Assembly (NCBI GenBank): GCA_900765185.1
Contig: CAAFQT010000264.1
Span: 1 to 16,910 of the forward strand
Direction of reading: 5' to 3'
Source: an uncultured Collinsella sp.
GTDB lineage: Bacteria > Actinomycetota > Coriobacteriia > Coriobacteriales > Coriobacteriaceae
DNA length: 16,910 nt
Part shown: positions 6,581-14,280 of the stretch, piece by piece
Layout: each line of letters starts with the position of its first letter
Numbering within the stretch: the stretch's first letter is position 1
The notes under the pieces: model-generated
Seen by the model: the letters and a program-made list of their open reading frames with translations, nothing else
Told to the model about the DNA's origin: nothing
The model's database searches: none
Program-made: the position numbers and the translations under genes

Positions 6581-6644
6581 ACCATCACAACATTCGATGC
6601 TTTTCCCGTTTTTGGCAAAAAACGTCGAATGTTGTGATGGTTTG
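6581..6644. repeat. 64-bp hairpin repeat, copy A
   Basis: The arms ACCATCACAACATTCGA (6581-6597) and TCGAATGTTGTGATGGT (6625-6641) are a perfect 17-bp match. The stem extends further inward with one mismatch around the loop core CCCG-TTTTTGGC. It is identical to 7823-7886 except at two positions. It lies just downstream of the disrupted nuclease gene and upstream of moaA. Here the tract after the stem is not a clean T-run on either strand, so terminator function is doubtful for this copy. Confidence 0.75.
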
Positions 6645-6681
6645 CCTGCCCACGGCACCCCGCAGAAGGACCAAAGCGCCC

Positions 6682-7719
6682 CTAAAGGTTGCCGTCCCAG
6701 TGTCGAATCACGAATTCTCGCAGGTCGTTCTGACGTTTCTGGAACACCTCGCTTCGGTCGCACTTAAGGCCCATGGCGAGCGCAATGGCGTTCATCGCCC
6801 GGTGCAATTGCAGCTGGTGGGCAAACTGAGTCCCGGTGAGGACGATCATCCTAAAGCCCAGCGCGCTCAGCACGGTCATACGCTCCGCATCCGACGCGCT
6901 GCGCTGTTTATCAAGATGGTCCGAGCCGTTGTATTCAATCCCCGTACCGCTCGCAGGCGCATATACGTCAATCTCGAAATACCCGGCCTTTGCGAGATAC
7001 TTGAACTCGTTGGGAACATCGACCCGATGGTTGAGCTCAACCTTGGCGTATCCCAGCCCGCCCTGGGAACGTTTTGCTACGACCATGATTGCGGTGGCTG
7101 TCTACATGGGCGACCGCGCGCCATCGTGCACGCGCTTGAGCACGGCGGCCGCGCGTACAGCCCCCTGACGAGATCGGTTCTCATTGCAATAGGCAATCAA
7201 GTCGGCAACGGTGTACCTCTGCCCCATCTCGATATAATCGCCTGTCGACAGATGATTCAAATGGTATCGGGCGCAGATTTCGTAGCCATATTCCAGCTGC
7301 TCGGGCTCGCTCATCCACGAACCCGCTTGGACAAAACACATGACCTCATCAACCACCAGAAGGCCCTCTGCCACCTCGATAAGATGGCCCGGAGGTACTG
7401 GCGCCCCAAACACGTGGCATCTAAATCCAGCCGGCGTCGAGCGCTCAAAATCGAAGTTGACGAGCGTGTCGATATGATCGAGCTCTTCTCGCGGAATACC
7501 AAGCGAAACCAGATAGTCGGTAACGATCCCAACCGCCGTTGAAGCCCTCAGCCCCTTGGCATCTAGCCCCAATTTGGGCAGGTCCGCAGTCGGCTCCGCC
7601 TCGTTAGCAAGCGAGTCCTCATCGTATAGGCTGCTTGCTCGCGAGAGCGGCTCGGACGGGCGCGCCACGTTGTGGTACAGCCAGGCAGTCTTATGGGACA
7701 GGACGATCGGCAGGTCCAT
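6682..7719 (-). pseudogene. AbiEi-like/DUF559-like (PD-(D/E)XK-type) protein interrupted by an in-frame amber codon
   Basis: The frame starts at ATG 7719 (GGAGGG at about 5 nt) and reads MDLPIVLSHKTAWLYHN. It continues in phase to 6682, giving 345 residue positions, except for a TAG at 7102-7104 (codon 206). The first part resembles the AbiEi-like region seen in actinobacterial proteins (ending GYEICARYHL..). The part after the stop reads TATAIMVV..GGLGYAKVELNHRVDV, then FEIDVYAP and GIEYNGSDH, like the D...E-x-x core of DUF559/Vsr-type nucleases. From memory, related Coriobacteriia proteins have S-P-M-E-T-A at the junction, so TAG replaces the Glu (GAG) of SPM-E-T by one base. The downstream ATG at 7086 has no ribosome site. 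The pieces are therefore probably a recently inactivated gene, though a sequencing error or amber readthrough would also fit. The function of the intact family is uncertain; a nuclease or defence role is inference. Confidence 0.7.
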
Positions 7720-7822
7720 GAGCCCTCCAATGGAGTCGGATAACCAACCTTATTCCCCTGCCCACGGGTCCGCACACCTTCGTGCGCAAGAAAGCGATTC
7801 CACCCGATCGAGTGGCAGAAAA
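7720..7822. other. Gene-free stretch upstream of the disrupted nuclease gene
   Basis: It contains the ribosome site of the nuclease gene and an imperfect 16-bp palindrome (7800-7815, CCACCCGATCGAGTGG, 14 of 16 positions symmetric) next to the 64-bp hairpin. No clear promoter was recognised. Confidence 0.3.
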
Positions 7823-7886
7823 ACCATCACAACATTCGATGCTTTTCCCGATTTTGGCAAAAAGCGTCGAATGTTGTGATGGTTTG
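7823..7886 (-). repeat. 64-bp hairpin repeat, copy B; likely terminator of the ABC exporter operon
   Basis: The arms ACCATCACAACATTCGA (7823-7839) and TCGAATGTTGTGATGGT (7867-7883) pair perfectly. In this copy the stem continues through TGCTTTT/AAAAGCG to about 24 bp. On the minus strand the stem is followed by TTTTT, about 50 bp after the ABC transporter stop codon, so it can serve as that operon's terminator. It is nearly identical to 6581-6644. Confidence 0.75.
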
Positions 7887-7934
7887 AGACGAGGTGAGGA
7901 ACACGGAGGGGTCAAAGCATCGTGCTCGAACGGG

Positions 7935-9833
7935 TTAATCCAACTCTTTTAAGCCATGCGCCAGCTGCCAGTACTCGCCGTGCTGGGCGAGCAACTCTTC
8001 GTGCGTGCCGCGCTCGATGATGCGGCCGTGTTCGAGGACCATGATGGCGTCGGCGTCGCGGACAGTGGACAGGCGGTGCGCGATCATAAACGTGGTGCGA
8101 CCGCGCATGATGCGGTCCATACCGCGCTCGATGAGCTTTTCGGTACGCGTGTCAATGGAGCTCGTGGCCTCGTCCAGGATGAGCACCGGCGGATCGGCGA
8201 CGGCCACGCGCGCGATGGCGAGCAGCTGACGCTGACCCTGCGACAGGTTGGAGCCGTCGGCCGTGACCGGTGTGTCGTAGCCCCGCGGCAGACGGCGGAT
8301 AAACGAGTCGGCGCAGGCGGCCTCGGCAGCGGCGCGCACCTCCTCGTCGGTCGCGTCGAGCTTGCCAAAGCGGATGTTCTGCGCAATGGTGCCGCTAAAC
8401 AGGTGCGTATCCTGCAGCACAATGCCAAGCGACCCGCGCAGGCTGGCCTTGGCAATGTGCTTGACGTCGATGCCGTCGTACGTGATCTCGCCGTCATCGA
8501 CCTCGTAGAAGCGGTTGATGAGGTTGGTAATGGTCGTCTTGCCGGCGCCCGTGGAGCCCACAAACGCAATCTTTTGCCCCGGCTTGGCAAACAGGTTGAG
8601 ATCCGTGAGCACACGGGTGCCCGGCACGTAGGAAAAATCCACGGCATGGAAGCGCACGTCGCCGGCAAGCGGGACCAAGCCGCACGTGAGCTCGGTGCCG
8701 TCGGCAGCCACCGCGCGGCCCGACTCATCAACAGCAACCATATCATGCAAGTGCCCGTACGCGCCCACGCCACGGCCCTCGGGAATCTTCCACGCCCATG
8801 CAGACTCGCCCGTCTGCACCAGCTCCACGCAGCCCTCGTCCACCTCGGGCTCAAGGTCCATCGCGGCGAACAGGCGCTCGGCACCGGCCAGCGCGTTGAG
8901 CAAGAAGTTGCCCAGCTGCGTGAACTGGTTGATGGGCATGGCCGCCTGGCGCACAAAGACCAGGTAGCTCGCGAGCGCGCCCACGTCGGCCAGGCCGTTG
9001 ATGCAGAGCATACCGCCCGCCACCGCGACGATCGCGTAGTTGGCATACCCGATCACCACGGTCATGGGCACCATCGAGTTGGCATAGGCCTGCGCGGCGC
9101 CACCGGTGCGGCGCAGCTCCTGGTTGCGCGTGTCAAAACCGGCCACGTTGGCCTGCTCGTGGTTGAAGACCTTGATGACCTTTTGGCCCGAGACCATCTC
9201 CTCGACGTATCCGTCCAAGTCGCCGAGCGACGCCTGCTGGACGGCAAAGAAGCGCTTGGAGCGAATACCCGAGTAGCGCGCGTACAGCACGATGGCCGCG
9301 TCGCACACAAGCGTGATAATCGTGAGCTGCCAGTTGAGGATGATGAGCATGGCCGTGGTGCCGATCACCTGGATGGTCGCCTGAATCACGTTGGCAAAGC
9401 TGTTGTTGAGCGCCTCGGAGACCGTGTCGACGTCGTTGGTGAAAAAGCTCATGATGTCGCCCGAACGCGTGCCGTCGAAATAGCTGAGCGGCAGCGTCTG
9501 GATATGCGCGAACAGGTCGCGGCGAATGTCGGACACCACGCGCTGAGCTGCGCGCACCATAATCTGCGAGTAGCCCAAGGCCGAGAGCACGCCCGCAGCG
9601 TAGATGGCAGCAGTAAAGAGAACCTGCTTGGTGAGCAGCTCCTCCCCGCCCGTGGCCAGGCCGTTGACGATGGGGCGCACCATATAGGTGCCGGCAAGGC
9701 TCGCGATGGCGGCGATAGAGGCGAGCACGCCCACCGCGAGCAGCGAGAACTTGGCGTGGCCCATGTAGCTGAGCAAGCGGCGGAGCGTCTGCCCCAGATT
9801 GGCCGGGCGGGCCTGAGCGGATGTCTTAGGCAT
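7935..9833 (-). CDS. ABC exporter subunit with canonical ATPase site (heterodimeric multidrug-type)
   Basis: This 632-residue protein fuses six membrane helices (about 28-325) to a nucleotide-binding domain. It has Walker A VGSTGAGKTT (425-434), signature LSQGQ (530-534), Walker B VLILDEATS with catalytic Glu555, and switch His586 (MIAHRLS). A stretch of about 55 residues (335-390, WAWKIPEGRG..) lies between the membrane and ATPase domains; similar inserts occur in this exporter subfamily. The ATG at 9833 has a very strong AAGGAGGTGA site and overlaps the end of the upstream ABC gene by 8 bp, so the two are co-translated and should form a heterodimer. This subunit supplies the working catalytic glutamate. 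The upstream reading frame to 9998 is ignored because it lies within the partner gene. Substrate unknown; drugs, lipids or peptides are possible. Confidence 0.9.
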   Translation of the reverse strand: MPKTSAQARPANLGQTLRRLLSYMGHAKFSLLAVGVLASIAAIASLAGTYMVRPIVNGLATGGEELLTKQVLFTAAIYAAGVLSALGYSQIMVRAAQRVVSDIRRDLFAHIQTLPLSYFDGTRSGDIMSFFTNDVDTVSEALNNSFANVIQATIQVIGTTAMLIILNWQLTIITLVCDAAIVLYARYSGIRSKRFFAVQQASLGDLDGYVEEMVSGQKVIKVFNHEQANVAGFDTRNQELRRTGGAAQAYANSMVPMTVVIGYANYAIVAVAGGMLCINGLADVGALASYLVFVRQAAMPINQFTQLGNFLLNALAGAERLFAAMDLEPEVDEGCVELVQTGESAWAWKIPEGRGVGAYGHLHDMVAVDESGRAVAADGTELTCGLVPLAGDVRFHAVDFSYVPGTRVLTDLNLFAKPGQKIAFVGSTGAGKTTITNLINRFYEVDDGEITYDGIDVKHIAKASLRGSLGIVLQDTHLFSGTIAQNIRFGKLDATDEEVRAAAEAACADSFIRRLPRGYDTPVTADGSNLSQGQRQLLAIARVAVADPPVLILDEATSSIDTRTEKLIERGMDRIMRGRTTFMIAHRLSTVRDADAIMVLEHGRIIERGTHEELLAQHGEYWQLAHGLKELD

Positions 9834-11604
9834 GGCGCTCACCTCCTTCTCGGGCCGGGGCATCTGCGCTCGCATCCCCCGCGAACTCCATCTGCGAGGC
9901 GTAAATCTCCTGGTAGATATTGTCACCCGCCAGCAGTTCCTCGTGCGTGCCCACGCCGTGGACACGCCCGTCGTCCAGCACCACAATGCGATCGGCATCC
10001 ATCACGCTTGCGATGCGTTGGGCGATGATGATCACGGTCGTATCGGGAATCTGCGCGATGTGCTCGCGGATCTTGGCGTCGGTCGCCATATCGACCGCGC
10101 TGGTCGAGTCGTCAAAAATGAGCACGCGCGGATGCTTAAGCAGCGTGCGTGCAATGCACAGGCGCTGCTTCTGCCCGCCCGAAACACCGGCGCCGCCTTG
10201 GCCCAGCTCGCCGTCCAGCCCGCCGATGCGGTCCAGGAACTCGTCCACGCACGCCGCGCGGCAGGCACGCAGCAGCTCCTCGTCGGTGGCATCGGGCGCG
10301 CCCCACTGCAGATTCTCGCGCAAGGTGCCCGTAAACAGTACGTTCTTTTGCAGCACAATGCCCACGGCATCGCGCAGGGCGGCCAGGTCGTAGTCGCGCA
10401 CATCGCGCCCGCCCACGAGCACGGCGCCCTCGGTCGCGTCGTACAGGCGCGCGATGAGCTGCACGAGCGAGCTCTTGCCCGAGCCCGTGCCGCCGAGCAC
10501 GCCCACCGTGGAGCCCGGCTCAATACGAAGGTCGATATGCTCGAGCACGTCCTCGGCAGCATCCGTGCGGTACTTAAACGACACGTCGCGGAACTCAACG
10601 CTTCCGTCGGCAACTTCGCGCACGGCCACGTCTGCCGTAGGCGCTTGGATGAGCGACTGCTCGTCGATCACCCGCGAGATGCGCTCCACGCTGGCGAGCG
10701 CGCGCGTGAGCAGCAGAAACACGTTGGAGATCATCATGAGCGAGTTCATGATCAGCAGCACGTAGCTCATAAAGCCCGTGAGCGAGCCCACGCCCAGCTC
10801 ACCTGCGATAATCATGCGCCCGCCGATCCACAGGATGGAGATGGCGGCCACGTACATCGACAGCTGGAACACCGGTAGGTTGAGCACGGCGTTGCCGAAA
10901 GTCTTCGTCGCCGTGTGCGCGAGCTCGGTATTAACGGTGTCGAACTTGGCCTCCTCGTGCTCGGCGCGCACATACGCCTTAACAGCGCGCACGGCGGTGA
11001 GGTCCTCCTGCACCACGCCGTTGAGGTGGTCCATCGAGGTCTGCAGCTGGCGGTAGAGCGGACTCACACGGTAGGTGATAACGCCCAGCACAATCGCCAG
11101 TACAGGCAGGATGATCGCAAAGACCGTGGCAAGCGGGCGCGACAGAACCAGGGCATAGACAAGGCCGACGACGAGCGTCACCGGACCGCGCACCATGGGG
11201 CGAAAGCCGTTACCGATGGCGTTTTGGATGACGGTAATGTCGGTGGTCATGCGCGTAACAAGCGAGCTGGCGTCGTAGTTGTCCAGGTTGCCAAAGGCGA
11301 GCGTCTGGATCTTGCGATACTCGGCCTCTCGCAAGTTAGCGCCCAGGCCCGATGCGACACGGGCGGACGTGCGCGCGTAGCCCAAGCCCAGTACCAGCGA
11401 AAACGCGGCACACACCAGCATGCATGCGCCTTGTAGCAGCATGTAGTTGACGTCGCCCGTGGGCACGCCCACGTCGATGATGTTGGCCATGATGACTGGG
11501 ATAAACAGCTCGAGCGCGGTCTCGACCGAGACGAACATCACGCCGAGAATGGCATCGCGACGGTATGCCCCCAGGTAGGAAAACAGTATTTTGAGATTGC
11601 GCAC
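9826..11604 (-). CDS. ABC exporter subunit with degenerate ATPase site (heterodimeric multidrug-type)
   Basis: This 592-residue half-transporter has a membrane domain (about 15-305) and an ATPase domain. Walker A is GGTGSGKSS (371-379) and the signature is VSGGQ (474-478). Two catalytic positions are altered: Walker B reads VLIFDD, with Asp499 where Glu is usual, and the switch histidine is Gln529 (IIIAQRIAS). The same pair of changes is known in the degenerate half of TM287/288-type exporters, so this is expected asymmetry rather than decay. The start is GTG at 11604, with GGGGGA about 9 nt upstream, giving MRNLKILFSYLGAYRRD, the usual subfamily N-terminus. First gene of a two-gene operon with its own TTGACA/AATAAT promoter, divergent from the MATE-MerR pair. 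Confidence 0.9.
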   Translation of the reverse strand: MRNLKILFSYLGAYRRDAILGVMFVSVETALELFIPVIMANIIDVGVPTGDVNYMLLQGACMLVCAAFSLVLGLGYARTSARVASGLGANLREAEYRKIQTLAFGNLDNYDASSLVTRMTTDITVIQNAIGNGFRPMVRGPVTLVVGLVYALVLSRPLATVFAIILPVLAIVLGVITYRVSPLYRQLQTSMDHLNGVVQEDLTAVRAVKAYVRAEHEEAKFDTVNTELAHTATKTFGNAVLNLPVFQLSMYVAAISILWIGGRMIIAGELGVGSLTGFMSYVLLIMNSLMMISNVFLLLTRALASVERISRVIDEQSLIQAPTADVAVREVADGSVEFRDVSFKYRTDAAEDVLEHIDLRIEPGSTVGVLGGTGSGKSSLVQLIARLYDATEGAVLVGGRDVRDYDLAALRDAVGIVLQKNVLFTGTLRENLQWGAPDATDEELLRACRAACVDEFLDRIGGLDGELGQGGAGVSGGQKQRLCIARTLLKHPRVLIFDDSTSAVDMATDAKIREHIAQIPDTTVIIIAQRIASVMDADRIVVLDDGRVHGVGTHEELLAGDNIYQEIYASQMEFAGDASADAPAREGGERHA

Positions 11605-11645
11605 GCAGGTTCATCCCCCATCAAACATTGTTCGCAAACGCACGT

Positions 11646-11673
11646 ATTATTGCGCGACAGGCGATGGTGTCAA
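11646..11673 (-). promoter_or_regulatory. Sigma70-type promoter of the ABC exporter operon
   Basis: On the minus strand TTGACA (11673-11668) and AATAAT (11651-11646) are separated by 16 bp, a perfect -35 box and a 5-of-6 -10 box. Transcription would start near 11639, leaving a leader of about 35 nt before the GTG. Confidence 0.6.
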
Positions 11674-11680
11674 GTGTTCC

Positions 11681-11692
11681 GAAATCGATTTC
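11681..11692. promoter_or_regulatory. Perfect 12-bp palindrome upstream of the ABC promoter
   Basis: GAAATCGATTTC is its own reverse complement and lies just upstream of the -35 box of the ABC operon, around -42 to -54, where activators often bind. It could be an operator; no cognate regulator can be named from sequence alone. Confidence 0.35.
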
Positions 11693-11791
11693 TGCAAGGC
11701 TGGCGCAGGCGCTAAGCCCGCGCGGCGCGCGACCGTATTCAAATGGAAATGATTGAAGGCGCGATTTTTCGCCCCACCGGCAACATAGACC

Positions 11792-11822
11792 TTGACTCTA
11801 CAATCGTTGTAGGGTTTTCACT
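11792..11822 (+). promoter_or_regulatory. MerR-type promoter/operator of the MATE-MerR operon
   Basis: TTGACT (11792-11797) and TTCACT (11817-11822) are separated by 19 bp, the overlong spacing typical of MerR-family promoters. The spacer holds a dyad, CTCTACAA-TCG-TTGTAGGG (11796-11803 and 11807-11814, 7 of 8 pairs), centred between the two boxes. MerR proteins bind such dyads and untwist the DNA to align the boxes when an effector binds. The MerR gene at 13265 is the obvious regulator. Confidence 0.7.
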
Positions 11823-11863
11823 ACACTGGTACGTAAACGAACCAAGCCAGAAAGTGCCAGCCC

Positions 11864-13210
11864 ATGGAACACGACCTCACACGCGGTAATGTCCTCAAGA
11901 CCATCGCGGTCTTCGCCCTGCCCTATATGCTCTCGTACTTTTTGCAGATGCTCTACGGCATGGCCGACCTGTACTTTATCGGGCAGTTTAGCGGCGCCGC
12001 CGGCATCACCGCCGTGGGCAACGGCGCGCAGACGCTCTATATCATTACCGTGACGCTCGTAGGTCTGGCCATGGGAACGACCGTCATCGTCGGCCACGCC
12101 GTGGGTTCACGCCGCTTCGACCGCGCCGAAGCTGCCATCGGCAACACCATCACGCTCTTTATGGGTGTCTCGGTGGTGCTGGCCGCGCTCTTGCTCGCGC
12201 TGTGCCCGCAGATCGTGGCACTCATCGGCACGCCGGCCGAAGCGGTCGAGGGCACCGCCGCCTACCTGCGCATCTGCTTTATCGGCATTCCGTGCATCGC
12301 CGCGTACAACATCCTTTCGGCCATCTTTCGCGGCCTGGGCGATTCGCGCTCGCCCATGTACGTGATCGGCGTGGCGTGCGTCATCAACATCGCGCTCGAT
12401 TTTCTGCTTATTGGCCACATGGGGCTCGGCCCCGTGGGCGCGGCGCTCGGCACGGTGATCGCACAGACGGCAAGCGTTGCCCTCGCACTCGTATGGCTCA
12501 AGAGCCGCCGTACGAATATCCACGTCAAGCGCAGCGACCTGCGTCCGCAACCCGAGGTGCTCGGCAGCATCCTTAAGATTGGCGTGCCCGTGGCCGTGCA
12601 GGACGGCTGCATCCAGGTGGCGTTTATGTTCATCACCGTTATCGCCAACCACCGCGGGCTGGTCGACGCCGCCGCCGTGGGCTTGGTCGAGAAGATGATC
12701 AGCTTTTTGTTCATCGTACCGAGCTCCATGGGCGCTACCGTCAGCGCGCTCACGGCGCAAAACGCCGGCGCGGGCAAGGGCGACCGAGCACGTCAGGTGC
12801 TCAAGGACGCCATGACCATCTCGGTGGTGTACGGCTGCCTGATCACGGCGCTCATGTGGCTGGTGGCACCGGCGTTTCTCGGCTTTTTTGCCAAGGACGC
12901 CGCGGTGGTCGCGGCAGGCACCGGCTATATGCGCAGCTATATTTTCGACGCGATCTTCGCCGGCATCCACATTTGCTTTAGTGGCTTTTTCGCCGCGTAC
13001 GGCAAGAGCTACATCGGCTTTTCGCACAACGTGCTGGCCGTGGCGCTTATTCGCGTGCCGGGCGCGTGGCTGCTGTCGAAAGCCTATTCCGACACGCTCT
13101 TTCCCATGGGCATCGCCTCGCCGTGCGGTTCGATTTTGTCGGCAGTCATCTGCGTGATTGCATTTACTGTGCTCAACCGGCGCGGAACTTTTGACAAGCT
13201 GGTGGCGTAG
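11864..13210 (+). CDS. MATE family efflux transporter
   Basis: This 448-residue polytopic protein has the twelve-helix MATE pattern in two halves. The first half begins MEHDLTRGNVLKTIAVFALP, with the family's N-terminal LxxGxxxxxxxxxxxP feature, and contains MADLYFIGQFSG and FRGLGDSRSPMYV. The second half begins at about residue 230 (LGSILKIGVPVAVQD). MATE proteins expel cationic drugs or metabolites from the cytoplasm by Na+ or H+ exchange; the substrate is not predictable here. The ATG at 11864 sits about 40 nt after the MerR-type promoter. Its ribosome site is weak (AGAAAG), unlike its neighbours, which may keep expression low. It is followed 54 bp later by a MerR regulator on the same strand. 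No truncation is seen. Confidence 0.92.
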   Translation: MEHDLTRGNVLKTIAVFALPYMLSYFLQMLYGMADLYFIGQFSGAAGITAVGNGAQTLYIITVTLVGLAMGTTVIVGHAVGSRRFDRAEAAIGNTITLFMGVSVVLAALLLALCPQIVALIGTPAEAVEGTAAYLRICFIGIPCIAAYNILSAIFRGLGDSRSPMYVIGVACVINIALDFLLIGHMGLGPVGAALGTVIAQTASVALALVWLKSRRTNIHVKRSDLRPQPEVLGSILKIGVPVAVQDGCIQVAFMFITVIANHRGLVDAAAVGLVEKMISFLFIVPSSMGATVSALTAQNAGAGKGDRARQVLKDAMTISVVYGCLITALMWLVAPAFLGFFAKDAAVVAAGTGYMRSYIFDAIFAGIHICFSGFFAAYGKSYIGFSHNVLAVALIRVPGAWLLSKAYSDTLFPMGIASPCGSILSAVICVIAFTVLNRRGTFDKLVA

Positions 13211-13264
13211 CGAGGCGACGCAGGCCTAGCGCCTCTCCCCTGTTTTACCGAAAGGAGCGGTCCT

Positions 13265-14110
13265 GTGACCGACATGCCAAGCGAACACACCGAGGGCCTG
13301 CTCCGCATTGGCGAGGTGGCGCGCTTGCTCAATTTGAGCGTGGGCACACTGCGCCATTACGAACAGATGGGGCTATTGGAGCCGGCATATGTCGATCCGG
13401 CGAGTGGGTACCGCTACTACGGATCCCGGCAGCTCTCTACCCTCAACACCATCGGCAACCTGCGCGTTCTCGACCTGCCGCTGGCGCAAATTCGCGAGTT
13501 TGTCACTACGCGCGATATGGATTTGATGCAACGGCAACTGACCAAGCAACAGGAGTTAATTGAGCACAAGCGGCGTGAGCTGGAGCGCATGTCGCGCAAG
13601 ATTGACCAGCGGCTTGCCTTGCTTCATGGCGCTTTGAATGCTGATCTCGACACCATTAGCGAAATCGAGGAACCCGAACTTCGCTGTGCCACGCTGCACG
13701 AGCGCGTCAATCCCACCGACGCCTATTCGCTGGGATGGCATATCCGCCAGCTTCAGCAGGGACAGCACGAAACCTTTGCCTATCTGGGCAATCTGGGTGT
13801 AGGTATCGCGCCCGAACGCCTGGCAGCCGGTGACTTTGATGGCTACGACGAGGTCTTTCTGCTGCTCGATGACACCGATGGGTACTTGGGCGACGTTGAG
13901 ACGCGACCTGCCGCGCGCTGCCTGACCATAAGCTTCCGCGGCACGCACGGGCAAGCAGCCCCACGCTATGAGCAGCTGCTCAGCTATATGCGCGAACACA
14001 ACCTGACGCCCGCCGGTCCATCGCGCGAGATCGCCCTGATCGACGACATCATCAGCGATGATCCGGCAACCTACGTGACGCAGATCGCGGTGCCGGTCTC
14101 TCTAGGCTAG
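13265..14110 (+). CDS. MerR-family transcriptional regulator with GyrI-like effector domain (BmrR-like)
   Basis: This 281-residue protein begins with a winged-helix MerR DNA-binding domain (about 12-80: LRIGEVARLLNLSVGTLRHY, then GLLEP and GYRYYGSRQL). A long coiled-coil helix follows (about 85-125, QLTKQQELIEHKRRELERM), then a GyrI/BmrR-type effector-binding domain (about 135-281). BmrR-like regulators bind drugs and activate efflux genes through an overlong promoter spacer. Here such a promoter sits in front of the MATE gene, so the pair forms an apparent autoregulated drug-response unit. The GTG at 13265 is chosen because AAAGGAG precedes it at about 7 nt; the ATG three codons later is too far from that site. 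A 7-bp GACCGAG/CTCGGTC hairpin right after the stop (14110-14135) lacks a T-run. Confidence 0.9.
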   Translation: MTDMPSEHTEGLLRIGEVARLLNLSVGTLRHYEQMGLLEPAYVDPASGYRYYGSRQLSTLNTIGNLRVLDLPLAQIREFVTTRDMDLMQRQLTKQQELIEHKRRELERMSRKIDQRLALLHGALNADLDTISEIEEPELRCATLHERVNPTDAYSLGWHIRQLQQGQHETFAYLGNLGVGIAPERLAAGDFDGYDEVFLLLDDTDGYLGDVETRPAARCLTISFRGTHGQAAPRYEQLLSYMREHNLTPAGPSREIALIDDIISDDPATYVTQIAVPVSLG

Positions 14111-14251
14111 ACCGAGCCTCGCCTCTAACTCGGTCAACGCCTCAAAGGCATCGCGAGATGCACCCGCCGCGCGCTCGCGCTCGGCAACGCAAATTCGCAT
14201 CATTAAGCGCTCTTTTGCCTGCACTTGGGAATGCCTCGCGCGCCCTTCCAC
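14102..14251 (-). CDS. Possible small open frame or gene remnant downstream of ligA
   Basis: Beyond the ligA stop, a minus-strand frame stays open and ends at TAG 14102-14104, overlapping the MerR 3' end. From GTG 14251 it gives 49 residues. From ATG 14203 it gives 33 residues, containing AERERAAGASRDAFEALTEL, with an amphipathic, Ala/Glu/Leu-rich look and GC-rich third positions. Neither start has a good ribosome site. It may be a small helical protein, the tail of a decayed gene or chance; I do not recognise it. Confidence 0.2.
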   Translation of the reverse strand: MEGRARHSQVQAKERLMMRICVAERERAAGASRDAFEALTELEARLGLA

Positions 14252-14280
14252 CTGCGAGCAATTGCGATTCTCGATATCTA

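Noticed and set aside
7956..10028. A 690-codon open frame on the plus strand opposite the ABC genes
   Set aside because: It is a shadow caused by high GC at third codon positions. The product is His/Arg/Asp-rich with no recognisable domain, while the opposite strand encodes clear ABC transporters.
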